A stretch of DNA of 42,665 nt from Eimeria necatrix (GCF_000499385.1 NW_013653383.1:1-42665), one strand, 5' to 3'; shown: positions 12,497 through 23,510, counted from the stretch's first letter. Numbers and translations: made by a program. The notes: generated from the sequence alone by a model not told the origin.

Positions 12497-14905
12497 TGCT
12501 TTCGGGATATTGGGTCCGCACTCATTTTTTGGGAGCACAATTAACGCAAATGCTGTCCAAACAACCAGTTTCTCTCCGCTGCATTGTAACAACCGTCACG
12601 CGGTTTCGTCGTTACCAAAACGGACTGCGGCATTCCACAACAGAATACTACAATCGGACGCCATGTATCAGGGAAACTATTCTCGGCACTGAATCCTAGG
12701 CAATTTGTTCTACTTACACATTTGCGTATTCTTGACTCTGAACGCACTTCTGTTTCTTCCATGCACACAGCACACTAACAGCCACTTCTTGTTAGTAGGA
12801 CGTCGCTACTCACGCTGCCTGCGAGTGGCTCCTGCACAGCTCTGCAAATATCCAGTCAAAGTGTAGTCGTAAACTAGTTCAAAATACTGTCCACCGACGG
12901 AAGGAGGCTTTGCAGCAGGTCGTACTGAAATGACACTCAATATCAGCTGCGTTTCCTGTACTAGGCTGCTACAATGCGTCCACAGGTAGCGCCTATGTCG
13001 TTTTGCTACGTGAATACCCTGCAGTTAGAGACGCAGTCATGTTCCTTCAAAGACACCAAAAATCAAGCAGCATGATGTGGTCAAGGTAGAAGAGCCGAAG
13101 ACACAACTAAAACATGGTTTTCATGAAGGCCGCGTGCTGGGATCTCAACCGTTCATCCATCAAACCGCCTAAATCAGACTACCATAAAAGCATTCAGCGT
13201 AACTTTAATCCGTGAATGCAAGACATGAGTGTTCTACGCTCAGCCAGACGTTGATGCCTGAGCTACTAAAGCAATTTCGCAAGACGGCTGCTTGCAAGAG
13301 TTCGCTATGCAGATGTATCGGCATCTGCCGTGCAATTTACGTCGCCCTTTATTATCGAATATGCAGCCTAGGCGGCCTAACCGATACGAGCAAACACATT
13401 GATAGTGTAGTACAGCCGCTGCGCCTGCACACGCAGTAGACAGATACTATAAGACAACCAGGCTCGCTGCCCCAACAGAAGCCCACAGGCCTACGCCATT
13501 GCCACAATACGCATGAAGAAACTGGAACACCCAGAAAGCTAAGTAGATGCTCGACGGTTCTAAAATTACGATGCAGGGCATCTGCCTCATAAACAAAGAA
13601 TGTGCACTTGGGTTAAGAAACGCAAAAGAAAGGCACTCTCCTGTTTTAACACGTGACCGAAATCGTTCACAGAGGCTCTCAAAAGCCTGTATATTTTATG
13701 TCCATCATAATCGGCTCTGGCCGACTCCAAATGGCCAAGTGACAGCCAGCAGCACCTCTATTTCATACGTCGCCAGTGCACTCGCAGCTCCTCTGGGGTG
13801 TCAACACACCTTCCCGCAAGCACGCAACACACCCATAGCGTCTTCTGGCCAATGCATCTTCACTGCTGATGCTGCACACTGGTTAATGTTGCTCAATGCT
13901 ACTGATTCCAGATAGAACTGCCGTCTTGGATTCTATATGAATGAGCGTCAGCAAAAGAAACGTGACTAAACGTTTTTGCAGAATGCAGTGGAACGCCATC
14001 GAATTTCTTTAATGTTACACGCAGCAAGCGCCATGCAACACAGCGAAGTACCTGCTGACCTCCCCTGTATGGCTTCTCGCCACCGGACTGCCACTCAGCG
14101 CCTGAGATTCTCGCGCATATTGCGAAACACACCAAAACATACAGCGTCGTATGTTCGAGCTGTCGGTCAAAGACACATCCGAAATGTGGGTTGTAGGTCA
14201 ATAGCTTGCACACGCCCTAATGGGACATTCTCACAGACAGCAAACTCACATTACGATAGAGACACTCACTGGATCTCTACATTCAAAGTGGGCGATTTGC
14301 ATATAGACTTTGTGGCGACGCGCCTACCTGTGTGCGCGACACAAACAGCCTTGTGCGGAGGCTGCTTGGAAGATCTCTCTACACAGATGCGTCGGAGCAT
14401 CATGTTCACTTCAATATGTATGTCCACCGTGTACGCAGGCGTCCACCTTTTTGGGTAGCACAAAAGCAATTGCGTGTGGAGGCACCTTGCAAATCTTTCC
14501 CGCACAGATGCGCCGGAGGTTGCTGTGCGCTTCTCAACGCCCGCCACTATCTTGCACATCCGCTATCAGTCTTAATAATGTTGACGAGCCTTTAGACAAT
14601 CTAATCCAGGCTCCGCGCTGGTGTCAAAACACTCAAAAGTTTCGCTCGAGCATAAGGCTTTGTTCTTTTCCCACTGTAAACATAAGCACAAATGAGCAGC
14701 GGACAGCGTGCATGCTTGAACCGTTCATTGTTTCAGTGCATGCAGTTTGCCGTATGGATATTACATCCGCACGCATCTCGTGAAAAAACGCATTAGAGCA
14801 AAGGCTCCTTTGTCCAAGCCGCCAGTCTCTCTTTGCTGCAATGCAACAATCGTTGGGAGGTTTTCTGACTACCATAAACGAGTTTGGCAGATCCCGCAAC
14901 AGCCC
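12497..14905. repeat. Array segment aligning to a second copy ~2.26 kb downstream
   Basis: The stretch at 12,497-12,645 aligns with 14,748-14,905. Both carry TCCGCAC, then CAGT(T/C)TCTCT, then GCTGCA(A/T)TG, and both close on CCACAACAG or CCGCAACAG. The offset measured at the CAGTTTCTC/CAGTCTCTC point is 2,257 bp, which is two monomers. The same spacing links 13,257 to 15,526 at the CCTGAGCTAC motif (2,269 bp). This is part of the evidence for a dimeric order in the array. Confidence 0.65.
14341..14535. repeat. Local ~121-bp duplication inside one monomer
   Basis: The GTGCGGAGG module at 14,353 recurs as GTGTGGAGG at 14,474, followed in both by CTTG(G/C)AA(G/A)ATCT and CACAGATGCG(T/C)CGGAG. 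The offset is 121 bp. It accounts for the long step between array cores at 13,398 and 14,591. Confidence 0.75.
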
Positions 14906-15999
14906 ACAGCCAACCAACGCCATGCCTCCGCCATGATCAACCCTTAATCCTACGTAATTTGTTTTCCCTATATTTTCAAAGCCTCTAGACTCTCAACTCA
15001 CTTCCTGTTTCCCCATGCTTACAAAGCACCAAAAGCCACTTCGGACCAATACTATGTCACGGGTCACTCCGCTTATGAGTCACTGTTGCACGACTCTACA
15101 TATACCCGACCATACTGCAGTCGTAAACTAAGAAACACTGCCCACTGACCAAATAAAACGAATCTCTGTAGCAGACCGTACTGAAACGACAATCAGGGTC
15201 AGCAGCGTTGAGTGCTCTAGGGGCGAAATGGCGTGTCACGCAACTTCCATAAAAAACGCTAATCGCGTTATGCTACGTGATTGCCACGCGATTGCAGGTA
15301 TCACCATATTGTGTCAAAAACACGCCAAAGAACAAGCAACAGTGTGCGGTCAACGGTGAAGCGCCTCATACACCGCTTATATCTAAACGTCAAGAAAATA
15401 GCGTGCTCCGCTCCAAATAGCTCACTCTGCTGATTGCCCACGTCAGACTTAACGAAAACCGCATAATGCAACGATTCTTCACGAATGCAGCATATGAGTA
15501 TTCTACGTGCAATCAGTCACTCCTGCCTGAGCTACAAAATAAATGCCGCAAGAAAGCTGGTTGCAAGCGTTCGCTGCGTATATACATCGAAATCAGCCAT
15601 GCAGTTTACGCCACCCTTCACTATCGCACATGCAACCTCAGCGGTGTCGTAAGTACCGACAAACCATTCGGTAATTTACGTAGCCGCCACGTTCGCGCAC
15701 ACACACAACAGGCAGACGGCCTCGGACAGCCCGACTTTCCGCGCCAGCAGAAGCCTTCATTCTTGTGCCAATGCCAATATACACACAAACAAAATGACAC
15801 GCACAGAATACATAGTACATGCTCGGCGTTTCCACTGTGATCATGCAACGCACATGTTGCGCGAATAGAGGATCTGAATTCGTGTCGCAAAACACAGAGC
15901 AGAAGCTCTCTCATGTCCCCTCCACTTGTTTGATCTCGTTCCCAGCGGGAGTCAAATCCCTCTGCAGCTAGAACAGTCAACTCTGGTAGTCGCCTTAAT

Positions 16000-16480
16000 G
16001 CACGGAATTCAGTGGCTCGTATTTGTTGCGAAGTTTGTCAAAGACACCTCAATCCTGCGCAAGCCTCTGCCCTCCAAGTTGCACCACCGCCAGGACACTA
16101 ACGCACCTCCTTTAGTCGCTCAAGCACACACGCAACTGAAACCACTTGTGGTCAACACGTCTCCACTGCTGATAGTTCACACTAGTGAATGTAGCACAAC
16201 TCGACAGACGCCAAACAGAACTACATTGGTAGATTCTAGAGGAATTAGTCACAACAAACAAGAGCCACTGAATTCCATGCAGTAAAGCGACTACCAAAGA
16301 CGCTTCAATCCTGTGCAAGCTCTTGCCCTTCAATTTACACCTGTGCAAGGACATTAACGTACCTTCTTCATTCGCCCAAACACGCAAGCAAATAGAGCCA
16401 CTTGTAGTCAACACGTCTTTAGCGCTGATGGTTCACACTAGTGAATGTAGCACAACTCTACTGTCGTCAAACAGAAAATG
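16000..16480. repeat. Local 256-bp tandem duplication inside the array
   Basis: The motif TTCACACTAGTGAATGTAGC is present exactly at 16,176 and 16,432, an offset of 256 bp. The flanks also repeat in the same order: GACACCTCAATCCTGCGCAAG or GACGCTTCAATCCTGTGCAAG, then ACGCACCTCC or ACGTACCTTC, then GTCAACACGTCT. This duplication explains part of the long spacing between array cores at 15,666 and about 17,069. Confidence 0.85.
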
Positions 16481-19400
16481 AATGAGTGTTGACCAACACA
16501 AAGCAACCAGAAGCCTCTGCAGATTGCCGTTGAACCTCATCCAACTTCTGCAAAGTTGCCTGGAGCAAGGGCCATGCAACACGGGATAGTACCTGCACAG
16601 ATCCGCCCTGTGTTGTTGCGCGCCATCCCACCGCCACGACAAAAGACTGTCGCGAGCCTTTCGAATCGTGTCAAAACACTTGCAGCGTTCTGCGTTCGAT
16701 ACGGCGGTCAATGACACACCGGAAAGGTGGATAGTAGGGCAAGTGACGAAACCACGTTATTCTGGAGCCACACTCACTTGATCTAGAGTCTCAAACCTAC
16801 ACACTCTATGGCCTGGCATTTCTGTGTTTGCGCAGAAAAAAACGGCTTTGTGCGGAGGCATCTTCCTCGATCTCTCTGCACAAGTGCGTCGGACCGCGCC
16901 GTCAAATGGTAATTTCCCGTCGCAGTCATGCACATCATCTTGGCTCTCAAGTCGACTTTTTTTCTAGCCAATCCATGGCCCACTTCAGACTCGATGTCTG
17001 CGCCGATATCCCACGCACAGGAAGTTTCCTTCTGAGTCGTTTCTTCGCAGTAAGCATTTGCACAAGCCCTTCTACGGCCTTCTTAAGGCTCGAAGGCTGT
17101 ATTAATAGCTCATGCAGGCAGACGTTTTTTTTCGTTTCTTCCCAGCTGTTTCTTCTCCACTGCCAGAGCATATACTAACAAGCTTAAACTGACAGAATGC
17201 ATGGTGCCGACTCGAGTTATTCACGGTTTCACTTGCGGCTTGCTGTCGGGCCATAGCGTCCCCATTCATTTACAAGAACGGAAAACACAAAAGTTCTCTT
17301 TTTTAGCCAGTCGATATTCCCACACTTTCAAAAAGCCACCACCACACTTTTTAGACACTTAACGCACTCCCTGTTTCCCCATCCACGCAGCACACCGACA
17401 GCCACTTCTGGCCAGTAGTACGTCACGCCTGACACTGCCTATGAATCGCTGCTGCACAACTCTATAAACGGCCAACCAAGGTGCAGTCGTAAACTACCGG
17501 CACATTAATGCTTACTGACCGAATAAAACGAATATTTGCCGCAGGGTTCAAAGAAGAAGTGGCACATCACTTAATCTTCATAAAGACCGTGCATCTCAGT
17601 ATGCTACTTGACTGCGCCGCCGCAAGTGCAGGAGACTGCTTACTGCGTCGGAGCCACGCCGAAGATCAAGCAGCATCATGCGGCGAAAGATGAAGCTCCT
17701 AACGTAAATCTAACATGTTCGCATGAGGACAATAGCGTGCTCGGATTCCAACAGCTCATTTTGCTGATTGCCCAAACCAGACTTTACGTATGCGAGAAGC
17801 CAGTCGCTTCTGTCTGAGCTACAAAAGAAATGTCGCAAGAAAGATGCTTGCAAGATTTTGCCGCGCAACTGCGTCGAAATCAGCCATACAGTTTACTTCA
17901 CCCTTTACTGCCCAAGCGACTTCACCAAAGCTGACAAAGCCTTCGACAATCTACTCCAGCCGCTGCGCGTGTACACGCAGCAGACCCCACCGGAAGCCCA
18001 CAACCTCACGTCATTGCCAATATACGCACAAACTTACCGAGGTGCTCAGAACGCTAATTACATTGTTGGCGCTTCTATGGTTGCGATGCATGGCATTAAA
18101 CATTGAAAAGCGAGTCTGCACTTGAGTAACGAACGGCAAAATAGAAACGCTCTCATGGCCGCACCATCTATTCAATCTCGTGCGATATCGCTTCCGTGCC
18201 ACCTCTTCGATCTCCTTCTTAGCGTTTCTCAAACGCCTAAGTATTTTATGAGTGCTGCAACCGGCTCTGGCCGATTTCGCGGCAGGCTACAACTATTGAA
18301 CGACACCTCAATCCTGCACAATGTCCTGCCCCTTCGTTTGCAGCACCGCCCGAACAACAACGCACATCTTATTTTCCCCAAAGCAAGCACGCACATAGAA
18401 TTACTTTTGCCAAGTACGTATTCACTGCTGATGATGCATGCAAGTAAGTGCTGCACAACTCTATTGACGCCAAACAGAACTGCACTCGTAGATTATAGAT
18501 GAGTGAGTTTCTACCAACAAAAGACAACGAGCAGTTTTGCATAAATCCGTGGAGCCCCACCCAGCTTCTGCAGCGTTACCTGCAGCAAGCGCCATGCAAT
18601 ACAGCGTAGTGCCTGCGCAGATCCGCCCTGTCTCGTTGCGCGCCAGCGCACTGCCACGCAAGTCTTCAGACCGTCACGCACCGTGCGAAACACTCCAAAA
18701 CACATTCAGCTTTCTGCGTTCGACGCGGCGGTCGAAGACACAGCTGAAAGGAGGATAGCTTGATAGCAGCATGCGTACACCCCAGTACAGCACTCTCGTA
18801 GGCACGATAAGAGAGAGCACTGCAAACAGTCGCAAACTGAATCTCTAGCGTACAAGCACAATATTAACGCATCTGCTGCTCTTCCAGGCAATCCTTCTGG
18901 GGCGCAAGGCAAAAACAACTTTGTGCGGAGGCACCTCGCAAGACTTCTCTGCAAAGATGCGTCGGAACTTGCCATGCATTTGTACATGGTCACCTCCCGA
19001 TTATGCTAACTTAGCGCTCTCACAACCCTCAATCAACTTTTCGATAACCTAATTCAGCCTCTACGCATGCGGATCCCAGACAAAGCATTCTCAGGCAGCT
19101 AGGTGTTCCGAGCATGATCCTCTGTTCTTCTATCACTTCCAGCATACTTCGAGACAATCCAAAAAGCACAAACTGCTCAATGCACGCTCGAAGTTTTCAA
19201 AATTTCAACGCACGTCGTCTCCCTCTGACGAACATGCACTGATGCCACGAAACAAAACACGCAAACGCTTTAATGTCCTCATCAGCTGCCGGATTTCCTC
19301 GTTCATGTGGGCCAATCGAGTCCATCATTATCAACTGCGACCGATTCCACATCAGTTTACAGCCATCAAATTCCAAGCATTAGTAGTACAATTCTCGGCA

Positions 19401-20499
19401 TTCCATCATACGCAGTTTCTCGCTCCTTCCTTCGCAGCGCTCTCAACTCACCTTGTGCTACCCAGCTTGCAGGCAGCGCACGTGAAATACTTCCTGACCA
19501 GTACGTGTTCACTACTCATGTTGCGTTTCAGTGACTGGTGCACAACTCTACAGGCGCCCGATCAAGCTGCAGTGATGAGTTATGCGCAAAATGCTGTCCG
19601 CCGACGAAAACGAAGTAAACGCGACTGCAAAGTGCCGTGAAGCGCCACTCATCTACAGCAGCGTTTCCAGCAGTAAGGACCAAGCGCTACGTCACCTTGC
19701 CTGCATATGTCCACTTTGGCTAGCCACCCTACTTCGCTGGCAAGCAAGTTCAAAGGCCTGCAATCTGTTTGTCAAATGGCCAAATCTCGTAAAGCCACAC
19801 GCAGCATTATGTGATCAGCGTGCCGGTGTCAAGGACAAAGCACGAATGTGGATGGCAATGGTACTACAGCGTACAGCTGTCCCACTGGCTCACTTGTAGC
19901 TACCACAAGTGGCTACACTGGGCCCCCAAAACGTATCTGTGTCGTGAATTCAGCAACGCAGGACATGCAACTTTGCGTGATAGCCCGTCGCACATCTTTG
20001 CCCGCGCAGTTGCGTCGATGTTCGCTCTGTACCTCCAAGCAAGTGCTCTTTCGCGCACTTCTGATAGCTTTGCAGGTATTGTGAACGGGCTTTCGCTGCA
20101 TTTCCTACATAAATTGCGCCCAGCCTGGAATCAAAGGACTGTCAGCTGCCTGATGCGCTGTTGCAGATCATTTCCTCACTTTTCATCCGGCTGCTTGCGC
20201 TTTATAGTTACGCGGCATTGCGGATCATGCATTTGTTGCTTGTAGCAGTCGCGCAGTTGACAATATCTCATTTTTCTTATTCTGGTTTCCCGCTGTCAGT
20301 CACCCGGCACAAGTAGTGCAGTTTCACATTTCCCATTTTTGGCACCCAAAGAGGGCAAAGTGAACCCTGTAGATACCATAACAGCTCGCGTTTTTCTTGC
20401 CCTGCAAAGTTTCAACGTGATTAAGCTTTGGAGCCTTCTAAACACCTCAAAGGGTGATCAAAGGGCACGCTTTTGAATAGCTCACAGCAACGAAGCAAG

Positions 20500-21292
20500 T
20501 CATCTTGACAGTTTACTGCATAGCGACGATGCAGTAATGCAAGTGACACCACGATAAGCTGTGCTTTCCACGCATAGGCAGGTGTGCCTATCAGCAGGCA
20601 ACTTATAGAGTTCATTTCGTGTCGCTGTTGCTGGCCAACGGAACACGCAGCGCTCGCTGGCTTCTGTTGTCAGATTGCAGAGCTCCCTGTAGCCTTGGCA
20701 CCAGCTGTGGCTAGTGCTCTGAAACGTTTCGCCTTACCAGTCACTCAACCGCGAGCTTGGTGCGGTGGGGAACACGGTTCCGACCAAAAACAAGTGACCA
20801 ACGTCACGAAGCACTCTAGAAAATTACCGCAATGCGAGCCGAGAACACTTTGTATCAGCACCGCATTTGTGAAACAGCACATTTCAGAGTTGAGGTTTCA
20901 GAGTTGAGGAACAACCGTGAGGCGCCGGAAGGCTATAGCTCATCATGACTACGTTCTTCAGCGGCACTTACAATACAAGAGCCATCAGGGGCTTCTGCAA
21001 GTCTTCGCTTGTCATACTCTGCTTTTTTGCCTGCTCGAAGGCCATTGAAGCACTTCATCACTAAAAATGTCACAGCGAGAGCCGCCGCCAAGACGAACAG
21101 TGTGCAGAAGCCTAGTGTTGTTCGCCGACCTCTACGAACGGGGACAGAGGAGCCTCTATTGGTAAGTGTTTCAAGATCTAAAGGCATGTCCATAAGCTCA
21201 ACGTGGCTGGCGCATTTTCCTTCATTGGCGCCATGCGTTGCCAACCACAAGAACAAAGTAGGAATGAAGAAACGTAGCGGGGAGCGGTACAT
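20500..21292 (-). CDS. Putative secreted/exported protein with TEXEL-like RRLAE motif, two exons
   Basis: Exon 1 is 21,292-20,972 and exon 2 is 20,718-20,500, joined across a 253-nt intron that starts GTAAGT and ends TTTCAG. Both exon ends are phase 0 and the frame stays open to a TGA, giving 179 residues. Residues 1-22 form a signal peptide (MYRSPLRFFIPTLFLWLATH). A short acidic/polar stretch and a basic VRRGRR precede a membrane segment at about 59-79. RRLAE follows at 96-100. Exon 2 adds a tail with Cys at 114, 121, 131, 154, 156, 167 and 174. In Toxoplasma, RRLxx is the site cut by the Golgi protease ASP5 in exported dense-granule proteins; that this one is processed likewise is inference. 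The first ATG after an upstream TTG was taken as start. I do not recognise a named family. More exons downstream, or truncation against the satellite, are possible. Confidence 0.6.
20719..20971 (-). other. Predicted intron of the RRLAE gene
   Basis: Reading the minus strand, the donor ATT|GTAAGT and the acceptor GTTTCAG|AGC bracket 253 nt. Splicing here joins Ile-107 to Ser-108 in phase 0 and removes the stop that would otherwise end the first reading frame at 20,933. A 14-bp direct repeat, TTTCAGAGTTGAGG twice at 20,882-20,909, lies inside it. Confidence 0.55.
20882..20909. repeat. 14-bp exact tandem repeat
   Basis: TTTCAGAGTTGAGG occurs twice back to back at 20,882-20,895 and 20,896-20,909. 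It lies within the predicted intron of the minus-strand gene and looks like slippage. Confidence 0.9.
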
Positions 21293-22470
21293 ATTAGGCG
21301 ACAAGAGACACCTATAACTTGGATTTTGAGGAACAAACGATATTGGTTTTTGAAATAAATTTGATAATTCAAAGAAAGAGGAGGTAACTCAGAGAAGCAG
21401 CAAGATCTACTTTGCTGCCGAGACACAAGGCCCGCCACTGTTCTGTGTCGGCAGGGGTTCCACTGCTCCTGACTGTTGATTGAGACAGGTTTTGCAAACC
21501 ATTCTTCTCGAAAGTTAGAGATGGAATTTCAGGATATTCTGGAGTTTATCTTGTCTTGTTCTGTACTTACATCCTGTTAGCACGTACGCTTTTCTTCTGT
21601 TCTGTGCTCTTTCGGACTCGTAGAAAATGCGGTTGGTCACACAATCAAAAATGCGCGTAGAACTCTAGCGCATTCTCGTGGTGTTTCCAAGAGCATTGCT
21701 GTGCTAGACTAATCTGCTGCCGTAGCAAGCCGGTGTACTTACCCATGATCCTCGTCTATGCTAGAACCACCACCGTCCTCTTTTGAGCACGGTGTTTTCG
21801 CGTAGTTCCACTAACTTGACTTTTGTAAGCCTCCAGTTGCATATCTCCCATATCGCATTTCTTTGAGGGTAGGTCACACTTGACGAATCTACAGCACTGA
21901 CGCACTCATGATCAGCTGTCTTGCTGCTGAATCGTTTCCTGTGTTTACGCCCCGTCGCAAGGCATCTTGCCGCAGAGTGGTTCCAACTATGCTTTACAAT
22001 TCGTCCGTAGAAACATCATGCGCTTGGGCGATTTGGAAAAGAACATTTTCTCCAGAGCTCCAACCAATCCACACTACAAAGCGATGCATGAGAGTGGGTG
22101 ATCCGTGAAACAGAGAAACCCTTATTGCGTGTTTCCAGATTCTGTGTGTGGCTGCGTACCCACGTTATGCTTTCTTTGGAAGCAAGCATCGACACAAGTC
22201 TTTCCAAAAGTCTCAGAGGAAGTGTAGTCCCCACTCTGAAATTAGATCAGTGCGGAGCCCGTTCCAGGCCCGGCAGCAGGACTGCTAGGTCTAGCTGGCC
22301 TTCTCCAAGATCTCAATGCAGATTACTTCGACGTAGTTTAAACCTTCGAAAGGCTAGGGTCAAGCCCTAAGGCGATACATCCTAGTTTCAGTGAATCTTC
22401 ATTTGAGTTGAGCAGGGCCTATTGCCTCGGGTATTTAGCCGGGAGCATCGGCGAAATAGTAAAAAGTTGT
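21293..22470. other. Upstream flank of the RRLAE gene, no gene recognised
   Basis: This is the 5' side of the minus-strand gene. I see no convincing exon, no TATA-like box at a standard distance and no repeat. Short overlapping frames at 21,900-22,370 on both strands show no domain. A promoter for the RRLAE gene should lie here, but no element can be pointed to. Confidence 0.4.
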
Positions 22471-22475
22471 AAAAG

Positions 22476-22600
22476 TTTAGGGTTTACGGTTTAGGGTTTA
22501 TGATTCAATTGTAAACAGGGTCACAAGATGATGCCTTTCGCTGAAAATGTGTTGAGGAACCACTGCTCCAGTGTTTAGCGTTGAGGGTTTACGTTTAGTT
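22476..22600 (+). repeat. Telomere-like tract, TTTAGGG orientation
   Basis: Heptamers TTTAGGG, TTTACGG and TTTAGGG run in tandem at 22,476-22,496 and then decay into TTTATGA. A second, more degenerate set (TTTAGCG, TTGAGGG, TTTACG, TTTAG) lies at 22,574-22,598. The heptamer matches the telomere repeat of coccidia and other apicomplexans. Interstitial tracts of this kind are known from Eimeria chromosomes. Confidence 0.85.
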
Positions 22601-22810
22601 GTTGATGGGATTGAGCAGCCTATTGCATAGGAACTCCGGATTGCTTTTTTTGCCGAGAAAAGGAAACTGCATTGCCAGCACCCTCTTGTAAACACGGTGA
22701 GGCAACACAGCTATTGTTTCAATCACTACCCTTATTTTTTTGTTGACTCTTCTTCTTGCAAAGCGGGAAAATGCTTCCGCTCATTGTGTCACGGCACGCT
22801 GTGCTTCCCT

Positions 22811-22955
22811 GAACTCAAACCTAAACCTTCGACAGCGAGCCCTTCACCCTTCACCGTAAACCCTAGACCCTCGAAAATAAACCCTAGTCCTTGGAGCTTA
22901 ACATTAAACCCTCAAACAAACACTGAACCATCATGCCTAAACCCTAAACCCGCAC
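22811..22955 (-). repeat. Telomere-like tract, CCCTAAA orientation
   Basis: The complementary heptamer recurs as imperfect units: AAACCTAAACC near 22,817, AAACCCTA at 22,858, AAACCCTA near 22,879, AAACCCT near 22,906, and CCTAAACCCTAAACCC at 22,936-22,951. The spacers are about 10-25 bp. Its orientation is opposite to the tract at 22,476-22,600, with about 210 bp between the two. Confidence 0.85.
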
Positions 22956-23460
22956 GAAACTGCAAGCTTTCAACTCCAAATCTTAGAGGCTGCTCTGCAC
23001 GCAAGCGACTATTTATATGCTATTTTTGTGTTTCCTTCGTATTTTGTACCGTTTACTTTGATTTTTTGGGGGTAATTGGCCCCCTTAGACACATTTTTTT
23101 AATCTGCTGTCGCTTTTCCTTGTTTTTCTGCTGCTGCTTCGTACTGCAAAACTGTGCTAATGATGCTCCCTCTGCAGTCTACTGCCACTAAAGTGTCCTC
23201 ATACTAGGGCAGGCGTAAACGATGCGCGAGCTATTGCAAATATATGTACAAACACCTGAATCTAGTTATACTAAATATGGGAAAACATAAGTAAACCGGG
23301 AAGAAATAAAGTTAGAGACGCGGACACACGTAAGTGTTTTCCGAACCAAATACATCGCCCCCGCAGCAGCTGAACTGCTTGCGGCATGAATGAGGTGAAA
23401 CGCCACAAAATATATGAAAAGATGAACAAAATTCAAGAAGAAAAGTTGAACACTTCTGCT
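22956..23460. other. AT-richer stretch with no gene recognised
   Basis: There are pyrimidine-rich runs on the + strand near 23,040-23,150 and no open frame with recognisable content. I see nothing else. Confidence 0.4.
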
Positions 23461-23466
23461 TTTATT

Positions 23467-23510
23467 CCTCCTGCTGCCGCTGCTGCTGCTGTTCCTGCTG
23501 CTGTTCGTGT
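23467..23510. repeat. Short CTG/CAG triplet tract
   Basis: CTGCTGCCGCTGCTGCTGCT and a following CTGCTGCTGTT form an imperfect CTG run. Read in frame it gives poly-Ala on the + strand. Runs of this triplet are a well-known mark of Eimeria genomes. Confidence 0.85.

Larger units (their letters stand above)
6900..20110. repeat. Diverged ~1.08-kb tandem satellite array, about 12 monomers
   Basis: One core, close to TTCGACAATCTACTCCAGCC followed by CTGCGCGTGCACAC, recurs in the same orientation at 8,180, 9,265, 11,276, about 12,326, 13,398, 14,591, 15,666, about 17,069, 17,941 and 19,039, with a weak copy near 10,216. The mean step is about 1,086 bp. A second module, CTTGCAAGA...CACAGATGCGTCGG, recurs near 6,924, 10,115, 11,175, 12,240, 13,288, 14,360, 15,560, 16,855, 17,860, 18,925 and 19,985. 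A third, ending in TGCACAACTCTAC...AACTGCAGTCGTA, recurs near 9,670, 10,730, 11,790, 12,830, 13,870, 15,080, 16,190, 17,450, 18,440 and 19,540. Copies look about 60-75% identical by eye. Intervals longer than the mean coincide partly with local duplications at 14.3-14.5 kb and 16.0-16.5 kb. No coding function is established. The array stops just before the gene at 20,500. Confidence 0.85.

Noticed and set aside
6900..20110. Array considered as a tandem surface-antigen (SAG) gene cluster
   Set aside because: Spacing would fit, but no signal peptides, conserved Cys framework or SAG motifs could be found in any frame, and copies differ without codon-position bias.
22697..23191. + strand frame of 164 codons across the telomere-like tract
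   Set aside because: The middle is the translated CCCTAAA repeat and the ends have no recognisable content.
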